A DNA stretch of 64,000 nt from a candidate division TA06 bacterium B3_TA06 (GTDB lineage Bacteria > Hydrothermota > Tepidihabitantia > B3-TA06), in contig NJBO01000009.1 of NCBI GenBank assembly GCA_005223075.1, positions 35,629-99,628 on the forward strand, given 5' to 3'. The notes under the pieces were generated by a model, which saw only the letters and a program-made list of their open reading frames with translations, was not told where the DNA came from and ran no database searches. The position numbers were made by a program, and so were the translations under genes. Below, in pieces: positions 42,771 to 51,070 of this stretch (position 1 is the stretch's first letter; each line of letters starts with the position of its first letter).

Positions 42771-44066
42771 TTACTTCTTCTTCGGTTTCTTAGCCACAGG
42801 CTTTTTCTTTGCAGCTGGCTTCTTCTTGGCAGCGGTCTTTTTCGGCGCTTTCTTTTCAGGCTCCTCTGCAGGCGTGGTCACTTCAAGCTTCTCCGGTATC
42901 TCGATCTCCTCCTCTTTGATCTCAAGCAGGTTGCGCTCATCCTTCTTTCTAGCGAGCACGAGGTAGACGAGTGTGTTGCCAGAAAACCAGATGGCCATCC
43001 CGTAAGCCAGAACCAAGAGGATAAACGCGTGGTAGGCGATGGAGAAGAGTATCGTGCCTACCATCGCCGACCAGTTCGGGACCATCGCAGCTTTTGAGCT
43101 CACAAGGCTCGGCAGATCAACAGCGCCCTTTATCCAGCCGAAGGCGTTATGCACCCAGTTGGGCAGCCAGAACAACGCCTGTTCCACCCAGCGGGGCAGC
43201 AGTAGCCTTACGGTATCGGCCGCTGAGTTGATCATTAGATCCAGTTTGTAGAAAACCTGGGCACTGGCCTTGACCTCGCCCACGTTCATGAGAATGCCCG
43301 CGATCCAGCGGCCCAGTTGCAGGGCCTTTACACTGAAGAACGCCAGGATAACCATGCCCACTATGGCGAAGATCACCAACATGAACTGGTACCAGATGAG
43401 TCGCCATGGCTGATCGTTGACGCATGAGAAGACCTCGAAGAGGTTGTCGAAGGCGTCCGATTTTGTGGTTCCGATGACCGCCGGACCGATAGTGAAGGTG
43501 AAGAAGAACACCACAATGAGGTAGACTACGAACAAAGCGACGGCAAAGGCGGGTATCACCAAAAGTCCCACGATCATCTCGCCTGCGAAGGGGATTCTTC
43601 CGATAAGCCCCAGCAGCAGGCCTGCGGCAAGAAGCAGAATGACGAACAGGCCCAAAAGGACAGGGGTGGCGATAAGCGCACCCAAACTCTTCAGCGCCTG
43701 CTTCCACGCCTCCTTGACCTCGTAGAACTCGTCTCCACGCAGCTGTTCGTAGGTGAGCTTGGAGATAGCTATCCCGGCGGTCATAGCCACGAAGATAAGC
43801 CAGACCACGCCTACGGCCCAGAGTATCCAGCCTCCCACGTTGAAGGCGGGAAGCGAAGCTACCGCATCGGGCATCGGCAGGAGACGGAAGTTTTCCCATA
43901 CGGCCTCTAGGCTTGTCCCTGAGACGAGATATGCGAGGTAGCCGAGAACCATGTAGCCCAGCCAGCCGAATAGCAGGCCTTCAAAGCCCACCCATATCTT
44001 CTTGGCTGAGAACCCGAGCCTGAAGGCCCGGAATATGTCTTTATAGTTGAAATGTAGCTTCGTCAT
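42771..44066 (-). CDS. Polytopic membrane protein with Lys/Ala/Pro-rich tail
   Basis: A 431-residue protein with about six to eight hydrophobic segments, such as LLFGWLGYMVLGYLAYLVSG and LLGLFVILLLAAGLLLGLIG. A hydrophilic stretch at about 255-330 follows. The last 70 residues are charged, ending in a KKPAAKKK-type tail resembling histone H1-like or SH3-binding linkers. I recognise no family. The tail would lie in the cytosol and could bind nucleic acid or anionic lipids. The position next to the parS sites makes a nucleoid-membrane link an attractive but untested idea. Ribosome site GGAGG is good. Confidence 0.75.
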   Translation of the reverse strand: MTKLHFNYKDIFRAFRLGFSAKKIWVGFEGLLFGWLGYMVLGYLAYLVSGTSLEAVWENFRLLPMPDAVASLPAFNVGGWILWAVGVVWLIFVAMTAGIAISKLTYEQLRGDEFYEVKEAWKQALKSLGALIATPVLLGLFVILLLAAGLLLGLIGRIPFAGEMIVGLLVIPAFAVALFVVYLIVVFFFTFTIGPAVIGTTKSDAFDNLFEVFSCVNDQPWRLIWYQFMLVIFAIVGMVILAFFSVKALQLGRWIAGILMNVGEVKASAQVFYKLDLMINSAADTVRLLLPRWVEQALFWLPNWVHNAFGWIKGAVDLPSLVSSKAAMVPNWSAMVGTILFSIAYHAFILLVLAYGMAIWFSGNTLVYLVLARKKDERNLLEIKEEEIEIPEKLEVTTPAEEPEKKAPKKTAAKKKPAAKKKPVAKKPKKK

Positions 44067-44107
44067 CTTTCAAGCCTCCTTCAGCTCAAGACTTCCTCCG
44101 AAGAGTG

Positions 44108-44239
44108 CTAAACCTGACACACCGGCATAAGGAACCGAAAGATCATGTAGAACACGAGCGCCAGGCACAACACACTCACTCCCATGATGACGCCGTATGG
44201 AATGCGGTGCCTTCGAGGTTTGAAGAAACGCCGCCTCAT
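44108..44239 (-). CDS. Small basic single-span membrane protein (43 residues)
   Basis: ATG at 44239 preceded by GGAGAGG. The protein is MRRRFFKPRRHRIPYG followed by one hydrophobic segment (VIMGVSVLCLALVFYMIF) and ends PVCQV. The positive-inside rule puts the basic N-terminus in the cytosol. It has its own promoter (44307-44334). No family recognised. A leaderless ATG in another frame (44300, 76 residues) directly after the promoter is an alternative. Confidence 0.5.
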   Translation of the reverse strand: MRRRFFKPRRHRIPYGVIMGVSVLCLALVFYMIFRFLMPVCQV

Positions 44240-44306
44240 ATATTCCTCTCCGCCTTCCTTGTGTTTTCGGTTCCCTGATGCCCTGTGTCCGGGCGTCCAT
44301 TTTCGT

Positions 44307-44334
44307 ATCTTACTCGGTTGCGTGAAGTTGTCAA
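44307..44334 (-). promoter_or_regulatory. Promoter upstream of the small membrane protein
   Basis: Minus strand: TTGACA (44329-44334), 16-bp spacer, TAAGAT (44307-44312). Confidence 0.65.
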
Positions 44335-44413
44335 GTGTATTGTGTAGGCTTAAGTTGCTAGCGGGCAATCCTGCGGCAATGTGAACGCATGTTTCCCAAA
44401 GAGATGATTGCGG

Positions 44414-44429
44414 TGTTTCACGTGAAACA
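44414..44429. promoter_or_regulatory. parS site 1 (perfect)
   Basis: TGTTTCACGTGAAACA, the exact 16-bp palindromic parS consensus bound by ParB/Spo0J. Confidence 0.95.
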
Positions 44430-44449
44430 ATCCTTGAGCTCGGTGCAGA

Positions 44450-44465
44450 TGTTTCACGTGAAACG
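44450..44465. promoter_or_regulatory. parS site 2 (one mismatch)
   Basis: TGTTTCACGTGAAACG, 15 of 16 bases of parS, 36 bp from site 1 (centre to centre). Confidence 0.92.
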
Positions 44466-44546
44466 TGCCGGACGGATTGCTCGGAATCTCCGCGACGGTA
44501 TACAGTGCTTCGTAGGATATATCTCCGGGGCTTAAGATTCGGGGTG

Positions 44547-45479
44547 TCAAAAAATCTCCCCTGCGGCGATCAGCCCCAGTATGAGGAGTCCGAACAGGAT
44601 GTATATCGTAAGGATCAGTGCTTCCCTCAGCTTCTTTCTCCCGCGCATCACGATCAGGGCTGCCGTAAGGACGCCGAAAGGGGCTGCGGCCAAGTAAAGC
44701 CTGAGATAGTCAAGTATAAGGGGAGTCAAAAGGTAGGAGACAATAACCAGCCCGGCGTTCACCCAACGCCCCTTCCCTAAACCCAGGAGGGTAAAAAGCG
44801 TCCTGATTCCTCGTCTCCGATCCCCCTCAACGTCGGCCATGTCCTTGGTGCCGAAGGTTGCGGTTAAGGTAACAACCACAAGGATCAGCATCCTTAAGGG
44901 GAAGAGCCTAACCGACGCGTGGCTTGCGAACCCGGAAACCATCACCGCTAAACCTGCCAGCGCGAGAAGGAACACATTCAAAGGGTAGATTCGTTTGGCC
45001 CTGACCGGTGAGGTGGAGTATGCAAGGGAGATTACGTGGGCGGCAAGCAGGAAGATAAAACTTGCCAACCCGCAGCGCAGCACCAGGATCAGCGAGAAGA
45101 TCGAGAGGGAGGCCGCAAGGGCGTAGGAGCCTCTGCGCCCCAGAAGGCCCCTGGAGAAGGGGGTCTTTTTGCCGGCCAGGCGGTCTATCTCCTCATCGAA
45201 GATGTCGTTGAGAAACACCGCTCCCTGGAACGCTGCAATGGCCGAGACGGTTACATAAAAGAGAAGATAGGGATCGAGCGCAACATCGCCCACCGCCGCA
45301 CCCATCACCGCGCCCCCTGCCGCGAACCCCGCGTAGTGGAGCAGCCTGAGTGGACGCAGAAGCTTGAGTATCCCTAAGAATCTTCGGGGGGCAAGGAGAG
45401 GAGGCAGCAGGATGCACAGCGCCAGCGCTGCAAGGATGACGATATCCAGTATACCTGGGGGATACAGTGCGACTTCCAC
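44547..45479 (-). CDS. UbiA-family prenyltransferase
   Basis: A 310-residue protein with about eight to nine membrane segments and both UbiA motifs: NDIFDEEIDRLAG (NDxxDxxxD) and KDMADVEGDRRRGI (the second Asp-rich motif). UbiA enzymes attach polyprenyl chains to aromatic or lipid acceptors, as in quinone or archaeal-type lipid synthesis. No quinone genes lie nearby, so the substrate is open. Start GTG at 45479; promoter at 45532-45559. Confidence 0.88.
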   Translation of the reverse strand: MEVALYPPGILDIVILAALALCILLPPLLAPRRFLGILKLLRPLRLLHYAGFAAGGAVMGAAVGDVALDPYLLFYVTVSAIAAFQGAVFLNDIFDEEIDRLAGKKTPFSRGLLGRRGSYALAASLSIFSLILVLRCGLASFIFLLAAHVISLAYSTSPVRAKRIYPLNVFLLALAGLAVMVSGFASHASVRLFPLRMLILVVVTLTATFGTKDMADVEGDRRRGIRTLFTLLGLGKGRWVNAGLVIVSYLLTPLILDYLRLYLAAAPFGVLTAALIVMRGRKKLREALILTIYILFGLLILGLIAAGEIF

Positions 45480-45531
45480 CTCACAACCACCTTAACCTGG
45501 TTCCCTCAGCGTATGCCTCTTCCATTGGCGA

Positions 45532-45559
45532 AGTTTAGGCTAAGGGAGGGAGAAGTCAA
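45532..45559 (-). promoter_or_regulatory. Promoter of the UbiA gene
   Basis: Minus strand: TTGACT (45554-45559), 16-bp spacer, TAAACT (45532-45537). Confidence 0.6.
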
Positions 45560-45567
45560 CAGTTTAA

Positions 45568-45598
45568 TACTCCTTTTGCCTGTGACAAAAAGATTGCA
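45568..45598. repeat. TACTCCTTTT-stem-AAAAGATTGCA hairpin
   Basis: Same family as 31567-31598; arms CTCCTTTTGCC and GACAAAAAGATTGCA. Confidence 0.6.
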
Positions 45599-45599
45599 C

Positions 45600-46029
45600 A
45601 CAAAGCGATGCGGAACGAACCTTGAGGTTCGCTAATTTAGTCTTGGGAATTGACTACGATAGCGAACTAAACACGCTCATTGCAAGGTGAGTAATTAGAC
45701 CGTTCGAGGCTATTAGCGAGTGAGAGTCGAGCCAGGAACTGCTATAGGAGGCTGCGTTGGCATAGTACTAGGAGGAGGAGACGCCTGGGGTGTGGTGACG
45801 TGAGTCTTTTGTCTTTTGCAGAGGGTTGATTCAGTGATTTTTGACGTAATCCGTCCGCTTGATGCGTCTGGGACTCACCTTTCAGGGATCAAGCTTGGCT
45901 TCCACGAGGTGGCGTGGTCGGTTGGGCTTTTCACGTTGGGGTTGTTCTTCTGTGCTTCGCACAGAAGATCGCAGGAGGATACCTGTCGGGGTCCCCGCGG
46001 CGTTGCCCCCTTCACGAAAACCTTCTCTT
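45600..46029. other. Unexplained intergenic stretch
   Basis: About 0.4 kb with no credible gene. It contains the palindrome CGAACCTTGAGGTTCG (near 45617), a hairpin CTTCTGTGCTTCGCACAGAAG followed by ATCGCA (45943-45973, same flank as the AAAAGATCGCA family), and a partial GGGGTCCCCGC element (near 45985). The part from 45640 to 45840 matches none of the repeat families and could encode a structured RNA, but I recognise no known class. Confidence 0.4.
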
Positions 46030-46065
46030 AAAAAAAAAAAGCGGCCCCCTGTAGCAGGAGACCGC
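46030..46065 (-). terminator. Intrinsic terminator of the 724-residue secreted protein gene
   Basis: Minus strand: GCGGTCTCCTG, loop CTA, CAGGGGGCCGC, followed by a run of ten or more T. A textbook terminator 23 nt after the stop codon. Confidence 0.93.
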
Positions 46066-46088
46066 ATAAAATCTTAGGAAAGGGTTTC

Positions 46089-48263
46089 TTAGTGCAGCAG
46101 CACAACCTTGGCGGTTTTTGTGAAGCCAGGGGTGATGATACGGATGAAGTAGAGCCCGCCTGCAAGCTCGGCACCAGCGTCGTCGGTCCCGTCCCAGTAA
46201 AGGGAACCGTAGCCGGAAAGCTCGCCGTCGTGAAGGGTGCGAACCACCTTACCTGTTACGTCGTAGACCCGAATCGTAGTTGAGATAGGATAGCCAACCG
46301 CGTAGCTCACAAGGGTGCCGGCAATGAACGGGTTGGGACCGGTAACCTCTATACGAAGCGCATCCGCGGACTCGGCAATGCCGACTAACGGCGTGCCCTG
46401 GAACATTACGGACAATTCTTTACCGAGCAGGATGCGGGCGTAGTCAGGAGTCCCCGGAATCGCGGCAAAGAACGTCGCCATGTAGGATGCGTCGTCGTCG
46501 CAGATCCACTTGGCAAACTTGACGTTCTTCACCTCTTCCGGATCAAGGCTGGCCACCGGCACGCTGTCGAGGTAGTCGGCGGTGTGATAGCCCTGAGATA
46601 CGATCTCGCAGTAGCAGTAGAAGTTTTCAGCCGCCTCTGTGCCTACGTTCTTGAAGTTGGCCTCAGGCGTCATGCTGTCCACCACGCTGCCCTCCACAGG
46701 CTTTACGACCTCTATCGCATCAACCTGGACGGCGCTTTCGATGGTGGCGTACTCGACCTGGATGTTGTTTGAGGGGTCGTCGTCCTCAATGGTCTTCTCA
46801 GGCCACAGGTAGACCGTTACTTCGACCCTGTAGCGGTCGCCAGCCCCGCCCGGGGGTGTCCAGGACGGGAAGGAGACGGCGTCCTCTTCGCCTGCCTCAA
46901 GGTAGACGATGCCCTCAAGGTTGCCTTTGTCGTAGTTGACGCCCGGACCGGTGATGACGCACTTGGCGTAGCATGAGTCCTCGCCTCCGCCGAAGTTGGC
47001 GACGACCGCACTGGGCGTGACTGGATCGCCTGTGATCTTGCCCAGCGGTTTAAGGATCCGGGTGCATGCCAGATCGCGGCCGCCAGGACCGCCTCCGCTG
47101 CCGGCGTACCAGTTGTAGTAGACCTCGTAGTTGCCGTCGCGCCGGTCGGTCCAGGTGATGTGCACGTTGCCGTTGGGGTCGGCGGTGAGGTTGGGGTGAC
47201 GGGAAACAATGCCGTCATTAGGGGTCAGCTCCTGGGGAGCGCCCCACGAGCCGCCCTTAGGTCGAGTGGCATAGTATATCTCGTAGGTCTGACCAGAGCG
47301 ATCTTCCCACGCTACCCAAACCGTGCCGAAGGTGTCGCAGCAGATGGAGAGGTAGTAAAGCGATGTGGGACAGTTACTTATCTGAACCGGCGTGTTCCAG
47401 GAGCCGCCCACGTTGTCTATCACAGACACCTGGTAGGGCGAGGGATAGTCCATGTAGGCGATGTATAGATTACCGTCAGGATCAGAGCAGATGGATGTGG
47501 GACGGATATGGTAGGCGCTGTAGGAGGGAAGCAGGTACTCGTGTGACCAGGAGGTACCGTTGGAGCTCCACATATGCCCGATGGTGTAAGAAGGTCCTGC
47601 AGAACGATAGATACCCATGGAGATGTGCCTTAAACCGTCAGGGGTCACGCAGATCGATGGGTGAACAAAGTAGTGGTAGTCAGAGGAGGTGGGAGCCCAG
47701 GCATTGATCAGAGGTCCCCAGGTGCCGCCGGAGCTGCGCTCCCGATAACATACCCGGTACACGAAGCCCGGGTAGGACCATGAACCTGAGGTGGCGATGT
47801 AAGAAGTACCGTTGCTGATATCGGCGATGGACTGGGCGCGCAGGTTCTGGCCGGAGGTGTGAAGATATTCAGAGCCCCAGGAGGAGCCGTTGTAGCCGTT
47901 GTAGTACAGGTTACCGGACCGATCCCATACCGCATGGGCATTGGTTCCGTCTCCGGCTGCTACGGCAACATCATAAGACAAGCTGGTTGAACTCAGCGCG
48001 GTTCCTGAACCGGCAGCGGGCGGGGATCCGATTGGAAACACTACGGCACGGACGTACTGAGAGAAGCTATAGTCGCGCCACACGATGTAGACATCGTTGG
48101 CATCCGCTGCTACACCCCATCCACCGGTGTTATAAGGGGCGTAGGAGGTGCCTGAGGTGTTTGAGATCCTTGTATCGGAGTGCCATTGGGCGAACAGTGG
48201 AACTGCCGCCAATGCCAGCACCCCAAGGATCAGTAGTGTCTTAGACACTATGCTTTTACGCAT
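46089..48263 (-). CDS. Large secreted protein, BNR-like repeats and C-terminal sorting domain
   Basis: A 724-residue exported protein. The signal peptide ends VPLFA before Q. Residues about 25-390 carry repeats of the type GSWGAPQELT and DPNGNVHITWTDRRDGNYEV, typical of BNR/sialidase-like propellers. Then two Ig-like/CARDB-like segments follow (CTRILKPLGKITGDPVTPSA; VVKPVEGSVVDSMTPEANFK). The C-terminus has a FlgD-like fold and type IX-style sorting motif (VRTLHDGELSGYGSLYWDG, GGLYFIRIITPGFTKTAKVV). The N-terminal repeat region is closely related to that of the 1053-residue protein at 57004. The promoter is at 48491-48518 and leaves a leader of about 220 nt. Surface display or release is inferred from the C-terminal domain. 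Confidence 0.82.
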   Translation of the reverse strand: MRKSIVSKTLLILGVLALAAVPLFAQWHSDTRISNTSGTSYAPYNTGGWGVAADANDVYIVWRDYSFSQYVRAVVFPIGSPPAAGSGTALSSTSLSYDVAVAAGDGTNAHAVWDRSGNLYYNGYNGSSWGSEYLHTSGQNLRAQSIADISNGTSYIATSGSWSYPGFVYRVCYRERSSGGTWGPLINAWAPTSSDYHYFVHPSICVTPDGLRHISMGIYRSAGPSYTIGHMWSSNGTSWSHEYLLPSYSAYHIRPTSICSDPDGNLYIAYMDYPSPYQVSVIDNVGGSWNTPVQISNCPTSLYYLSICCDTFGTVWVAWEDRSGQTYEIYYATRPKGGSWGAPQELTPNDGIVSRHPNLTADPNGNVHITWTDRRDGNYEVYYNWYAGSGGGPGGRDLACTRILKPLGKITGDPVTPSAVVANFGGGEDSCYAKCVITGPGVNYDKGNLEGIVYLEAGEEDAVSFPSWTPPGGAGDRYRVEVTVYLWPEKTIEDDDPSNNIQVEYATIESAVQVDAIEVVKPVEGSVVDSMTPEANFKNVGTEAAENFYCYCEIVSQGYHTADYLDSVPVASLDPEEVKNVKFAKWICDDDASYMATFFAAIPGTPDYARILLGKELSVMFQGTPLVGIAESADALRIEVTGPNPFIAGTLVSYAVGYPISTTIRVYDVTGKVVRTLHDGELSGYGSLYWDGTDDAGAELAGGLYFIRIITPGFTKTAKVVLLH

Positions 48264-48490
48264 AATACCCTCCTTGGCTTTTGTTTTTGATAATCCTACA
48301 CAGGCTCTGCCTGCGCCCTTTGTTTTCGAGAATCTTGCAGGAAACCTTGAAATAGGTACAGGCCTCCTCCCTGTCCGTCTCCCTTGCCCCTTACCATATT
48401 ACGCTTATCCCTCAATCTAGCCTCCTCCTTTCTCGTTCTCCTCCTCCTTTACATCAACCCGCAACCGGTTCCTCGAACACCCATCATAAA

Positions 48491-48518
48491 ACTATAGGCA
48501 AAGAAAGGATTTTGTCAA
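48491..48518 (-). promoter_or_regulatory. Promoter of the 724-residue secreted protein gene
   Basis: Minus strand: TTGACA (48513-48518), 16-bp spacer, TATAGT (48491-48496). Confidence 0.75.
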
Positions 48519-48526
48519 GTCCTTAA

Positions 48527-48557
48527 TGCTCCTTTTCCCTTTCGGGAAAAGATCGCA
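48527..48557. repeat. TGCTCCTTTT-stem-AAAAGATCGCA hairpin
   Basis: TGCTCCTTTTCCCTTTCGGG then AAAAGATCGCA. Flanks are identical to the copy at 31567 but the inner stem differs (CCC/GGG against TGCC/GGCA). Confidence 0.7.
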
Positions 48558-48757
48558 GAAAAAGTGGAACCGATCGTCGCGTGCAGAAGATACGTAATGT
48601 TTTCTTCCGGCCAGCACAATGTCGAGGAAATCAAGCGAGAGTCTTGACTTGCTTCTAGTTCAGTTCGACATCTAAAACGACCCAGAGGCCGGGGCGGTTC
48701 GCAACAAAAGCCGAACTTACTGCGTCTTCTATGACGCGATCCAAAAAAGGAGGAAGC

Positions 48758-49738
48758 ATGAAGAGGTTTTCGTTAGTCGTTGTGGCCTTTCTTGTTGCAG
48801 CGGCATCACTTACGGCCGCAGAGAGACTCAAGAAGGAGTTTGAGGTCGGCTCCGCCCCTGAACTTACGGTTGACGTTGATGCCGGAAGGGTGACGGTCCA
48901 GAGAGGGGAGGGTGACAAGATCACGGTCTACGTCCAGTTGCCGGATCGTGAGGGATACAGACTCTCAAGCGATCAGGACGGTGACGAGGTGCGCGTTGAC
49001 CTGGAACACAGAGGCCTCATAGGATGGTTCCTCTTCCCCCTCCACTTCATCTCAGGTGATGAGCCATGGGTTCGAGTAGAGGTGCCTTCCAGGTGCGACC
49101 TTGATCTTGCGATCGATGCCGGACGCATAGAGGTAAAAGGCGGCATTGAAGGAACCATCAAGGCCCGGACAGGCGCAGGTTCGATAAGGATGAATGACGT
49201 TGGAGGCGATGTTAGGGCAAGGGCCGCAAGCGGCTCTATCCATATAGATGAGGCTAAGGGAACGGTGGATGCAGAAACCAGCACAGGCGAGATAAGGGTT
49301 CAAGACTCGAAAGGGGAGTTCTATCTTGAGACCAGTGCTGGCTCTATCGAGATAGAGCGCACGTCAGGCCGGTTCCGCGTCCGCTCAAGCGTAGGATCGA
49401 TCGATTTTGACGGAACCATTACAGAAGGAGAGGATAATCTTCTCAAGACCTCGGTGGGTTCTATTAGAGCCAGGCTCAGCGGTCTTTCCGATATCGAGAT
49501 AGACGCAGAAACCGAGGTTGGCAGCGTGAGCATCTTTCCGGGTATTGAGCCGGTTGACGAGGGTGAGCATTACCTTCGTGTTCGTATAGGTGACGGCAGC
49601 AAGAGGCTTAGACTGCGTTCGGAGACCGGATCGATTCGTATCCGAAAGGGAACCGAACCAGAGAAGATCGAGGTTGAAAAAGAAGAGACAAAGCCAGAGG
49701 AATCAGAGGACGCACCGTCCAGGGAACAGATCAAGTAG
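48758..49738 (+). CDS. Exported DUF4097-type beta-helix protein
   Basis: A 326-residue exported protein (signal peptide MKRFSLVVVAFLVAAASLTA). After an N-terminal half (about 20-125) comes a stack of short beta-strand repeats with a G[S/E]I core: AGSIRMNDVGG, SGSIHIDEAKG, TGEIRVQDSKG, AGSIEIERTSG, VGSIDFDG, VGSIRARLSG, VGSVSIFPG, TGSIRIRKG. This is the DUF4097/DUF4098 adhesin-like beta-solenoid. A charged tail rich in Glu and Lys ends the protein. Start chosen at ATG 48758, which has AAGGAGG. The gene is followed by a shorter paralogue. Function unknown; related proteins are often next to anti-sigma factors, but none is seen here. Confidence 0.8.
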   Translation: MKRFSLVVVAFLVAAASLTAAERLKKEFEVGSAPELTVDVDAGRVTVQRGEGDKITVYVQLPDREGYRLSSDQDGDEVRVDLEHRGLIGWFLFPLHFISGDEPWVRVEVPSRCDLDLAIDAGRIEVKGGIEGTIKARTGAGSIRMNDVGGDVRARAASGSIHIDEAKGTVDAETSTGEIRVQDSKGEFYLETSAGSIEIERTSGRFRVRSSVGSIDFDGTITEGEDNLLKTSVGSIRARLSGLSDIEIDAETEVGSVSIFPGIEPVDEGEHYLRVRIGDGSKRLRLRSETGSIRIRKGTEPEKIEVEKEETKPEESEDAPSREQIK

Positions 49739-49862
49739 TTGTCCAGGCCGCCTTGCATCTATCGTAATCGCCTTTTTATCTTCAAGGTGCCAGCCCTCTT
49801 TACGTGGAAAGATGTGAAACAAACGGCTCAAATATTGCGTCGTCTTCGTTGAAGGAGGCTTG

Positions 49863-50360
49863 ATGAGAGGAAAACTGCTCCACACACTTCTTCTGTTGTT
49901 TTCGGCAGTCGCTGTACTCGCGGCCGGGGAGGCGCAGGTCATAGAAGAGGAGTTTTCCGTAGGCTCCGAGCCCAGATTGATTATCGATGCGGACCCAGCG
50001 CGACTGACTGTAGAGGTAGGTGACAGCAACCGGATAGAGCTGAAGGTGGAACTGCCTGGGGAGGATATTTACTCCCTTTCAACTGAGCAGGAGGGGGATA
50101 AGGTAACCGTGAGGTTGGAATCTGAGGGAACCTTGGGTTTAATAATGCGGCAGCTCAGGCTTTATGAGGCGGACGTCAGCGCCCGGGTGCCTGCAAACTG
50201 CGATGTTGTGCATGAGACCCGGTCCGGACGCGTTGAGGTGAGGGGGGTAGGGAGAGAGATTCGCTCCCACAGCGGCTCGAAAGTTGGACAGGTGATAAGG
50301 TGGATCTTGCGTATAGGTCGTATTGTGGAGACCGATCAAGCAGATGGGATAGAGGAATAG
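49863..50360 (+). CDS. Short paralogue of the DUF4097 protein, lacking the repeat stack
   Basis: A 165-residue exported protein whose first 125 residues parallel the neighbour: EEEFSVGSEPRLIIDADPAR against KKEFEVGSAPELTVDVDAGR, and VSARVPANCDVVHETRSGRV against VRVEVPSRCDLDLAIDAGRI. The repeat stack is missing: after VEVRGVGREIRSHSG it ends with an unrelated tail. It may be a truncated copy or a functional solo N-domain. The ribosome site (GGAGG) and signal peptide are intact. Confidence 0.65.
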   Translation: MRGKLLHTLLLLFSAVAVLAAGEAQVIEEEFSVGSEPRLIIDADPARLTVEVGDSNRIELKVELPGEDIYSLSTEQEGDKVTVRLESEGTLGLIMRQLRLYEADVSARVPANCDVVHETRSGRVEVRGVGREIRSHSGSKVGQVIRWILRIGRIVETDQADGIEE

Positions 50361-50515
50361 TCTGTCCGGCGTCGAGTGAGTTCCACAACCGACGTTTGAT
50401 GTGTGAGCGCTGCGTGAACTTCTGCCAGTCCAGGCCGATCCTCGATTCGTTTAATTAATACCGATCTTTTACCCCTATGGGGTACACGTCTCCGATGGAG
50501 AAAGGACTTGTTATC

Positions 50516-51070
50516 TTACCTCTTCTCCCTCTCTTTCTTCGCGCCCCCGACCAGCCGGGCAACGAGTATCCCGATTGCCACCCCGCCGGTGGTCTCGATA
50601 GCGGAAACCAAATCGCCCTGCATATCTTTCATGAAGTAAGCAAGCGGCCTGGTGAAACTTATAAGAGGCAGAAGGTAGACCATTATCACACCGGCGATAA
50701 CACCGCCTGCGAAGCTCACAACCGCGCGCAAGAAAATAATCCTTCGGCTGACCCAATCACCCAGATACATAAGTCCGGCAAAAAGCGCGAAGTAGAGAAG
50801 GGTAAAGAGACCCCTAAGAAGCGGTGGATATGTGGATTTTCCTGCGACCGCGACCATCGCAGAGAGGACAACCGCGCTTCCAAGCGCATAGAAGAACCCC
50901 TCCTCGTTCCAGGAAAGAACCACAAATCCCAGGACGGCGGCAAGGAATGCCACCTTTAGCCCCATCCCACTGAACCATGCCCCCTGCAGGAGCCCATGCA
51001 GCAGCCCTGCAACCACAAAGGCAACCGCAAGCACAAGAATGATCTTCAACCAACTGGCACGTTGTTTCAT
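50516..51070 (-). CDS. Small polytopic membrane protein B
   Basis: A 184-residue protein with about five hydrophobic segments (IILVLAVAFVVAGLLHGLL, FLAAVLGFVVLSW, LLYFALFAGLMYLGDWVSRR, VVSFAGGVIAGVIMVYLL) and a basic end. It overlaps the preceding gene by 4 nt and is its paralogue in layout: W.E.G.FYAL...A and LGD...R.....R are shared. Unknown family. Confidence 0.65.
   Translation of the reverse strand: MKQRASWLKIILVLAVAFVVAGLLHGLLQGAWFSGMGLKVAFLAAVLGFVVLSWNEEGFFYALGSAVVLSAMVAVAGKSTYPPLLRGLFTLLYFALFAGLMYLGDWVSRRIIFLRAVVSFAGGVIAGVIMVYLLPLISFTRPLAYFMKDMQGDLVSAIETTGGVAIGILVARLVGGAKKEREKR

Larger units (their letters stand above)
48264..48757. other. Divergent intergenic region
   Basis: Contains the long leader and promoter of the leftward secreted gene, then a hairpin of the TGCTCCTTTT family (48527-48557, arms TTTTCCC/GGGAAAA), then about 200 bp with no clear feature before the AAGGAGG site of the DUF4097 gene. 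Confidence 0.6.

Noticed and set aside
44070..44300. A 76-codon frame starting 6 nt after a promoter
   Set aside because: It overlaps in another frame the 43-residue membrane protein, which has a ribosome site and a clear membrane helix. The leaderless spacing is noted but the sequence is not protein-like.
44350..44550. A 66-codon frame over the parS sites (peptide with two FHVKH repeats)
   Set aside because: The repeated peptide is simply the translation of the two parS palindromes.
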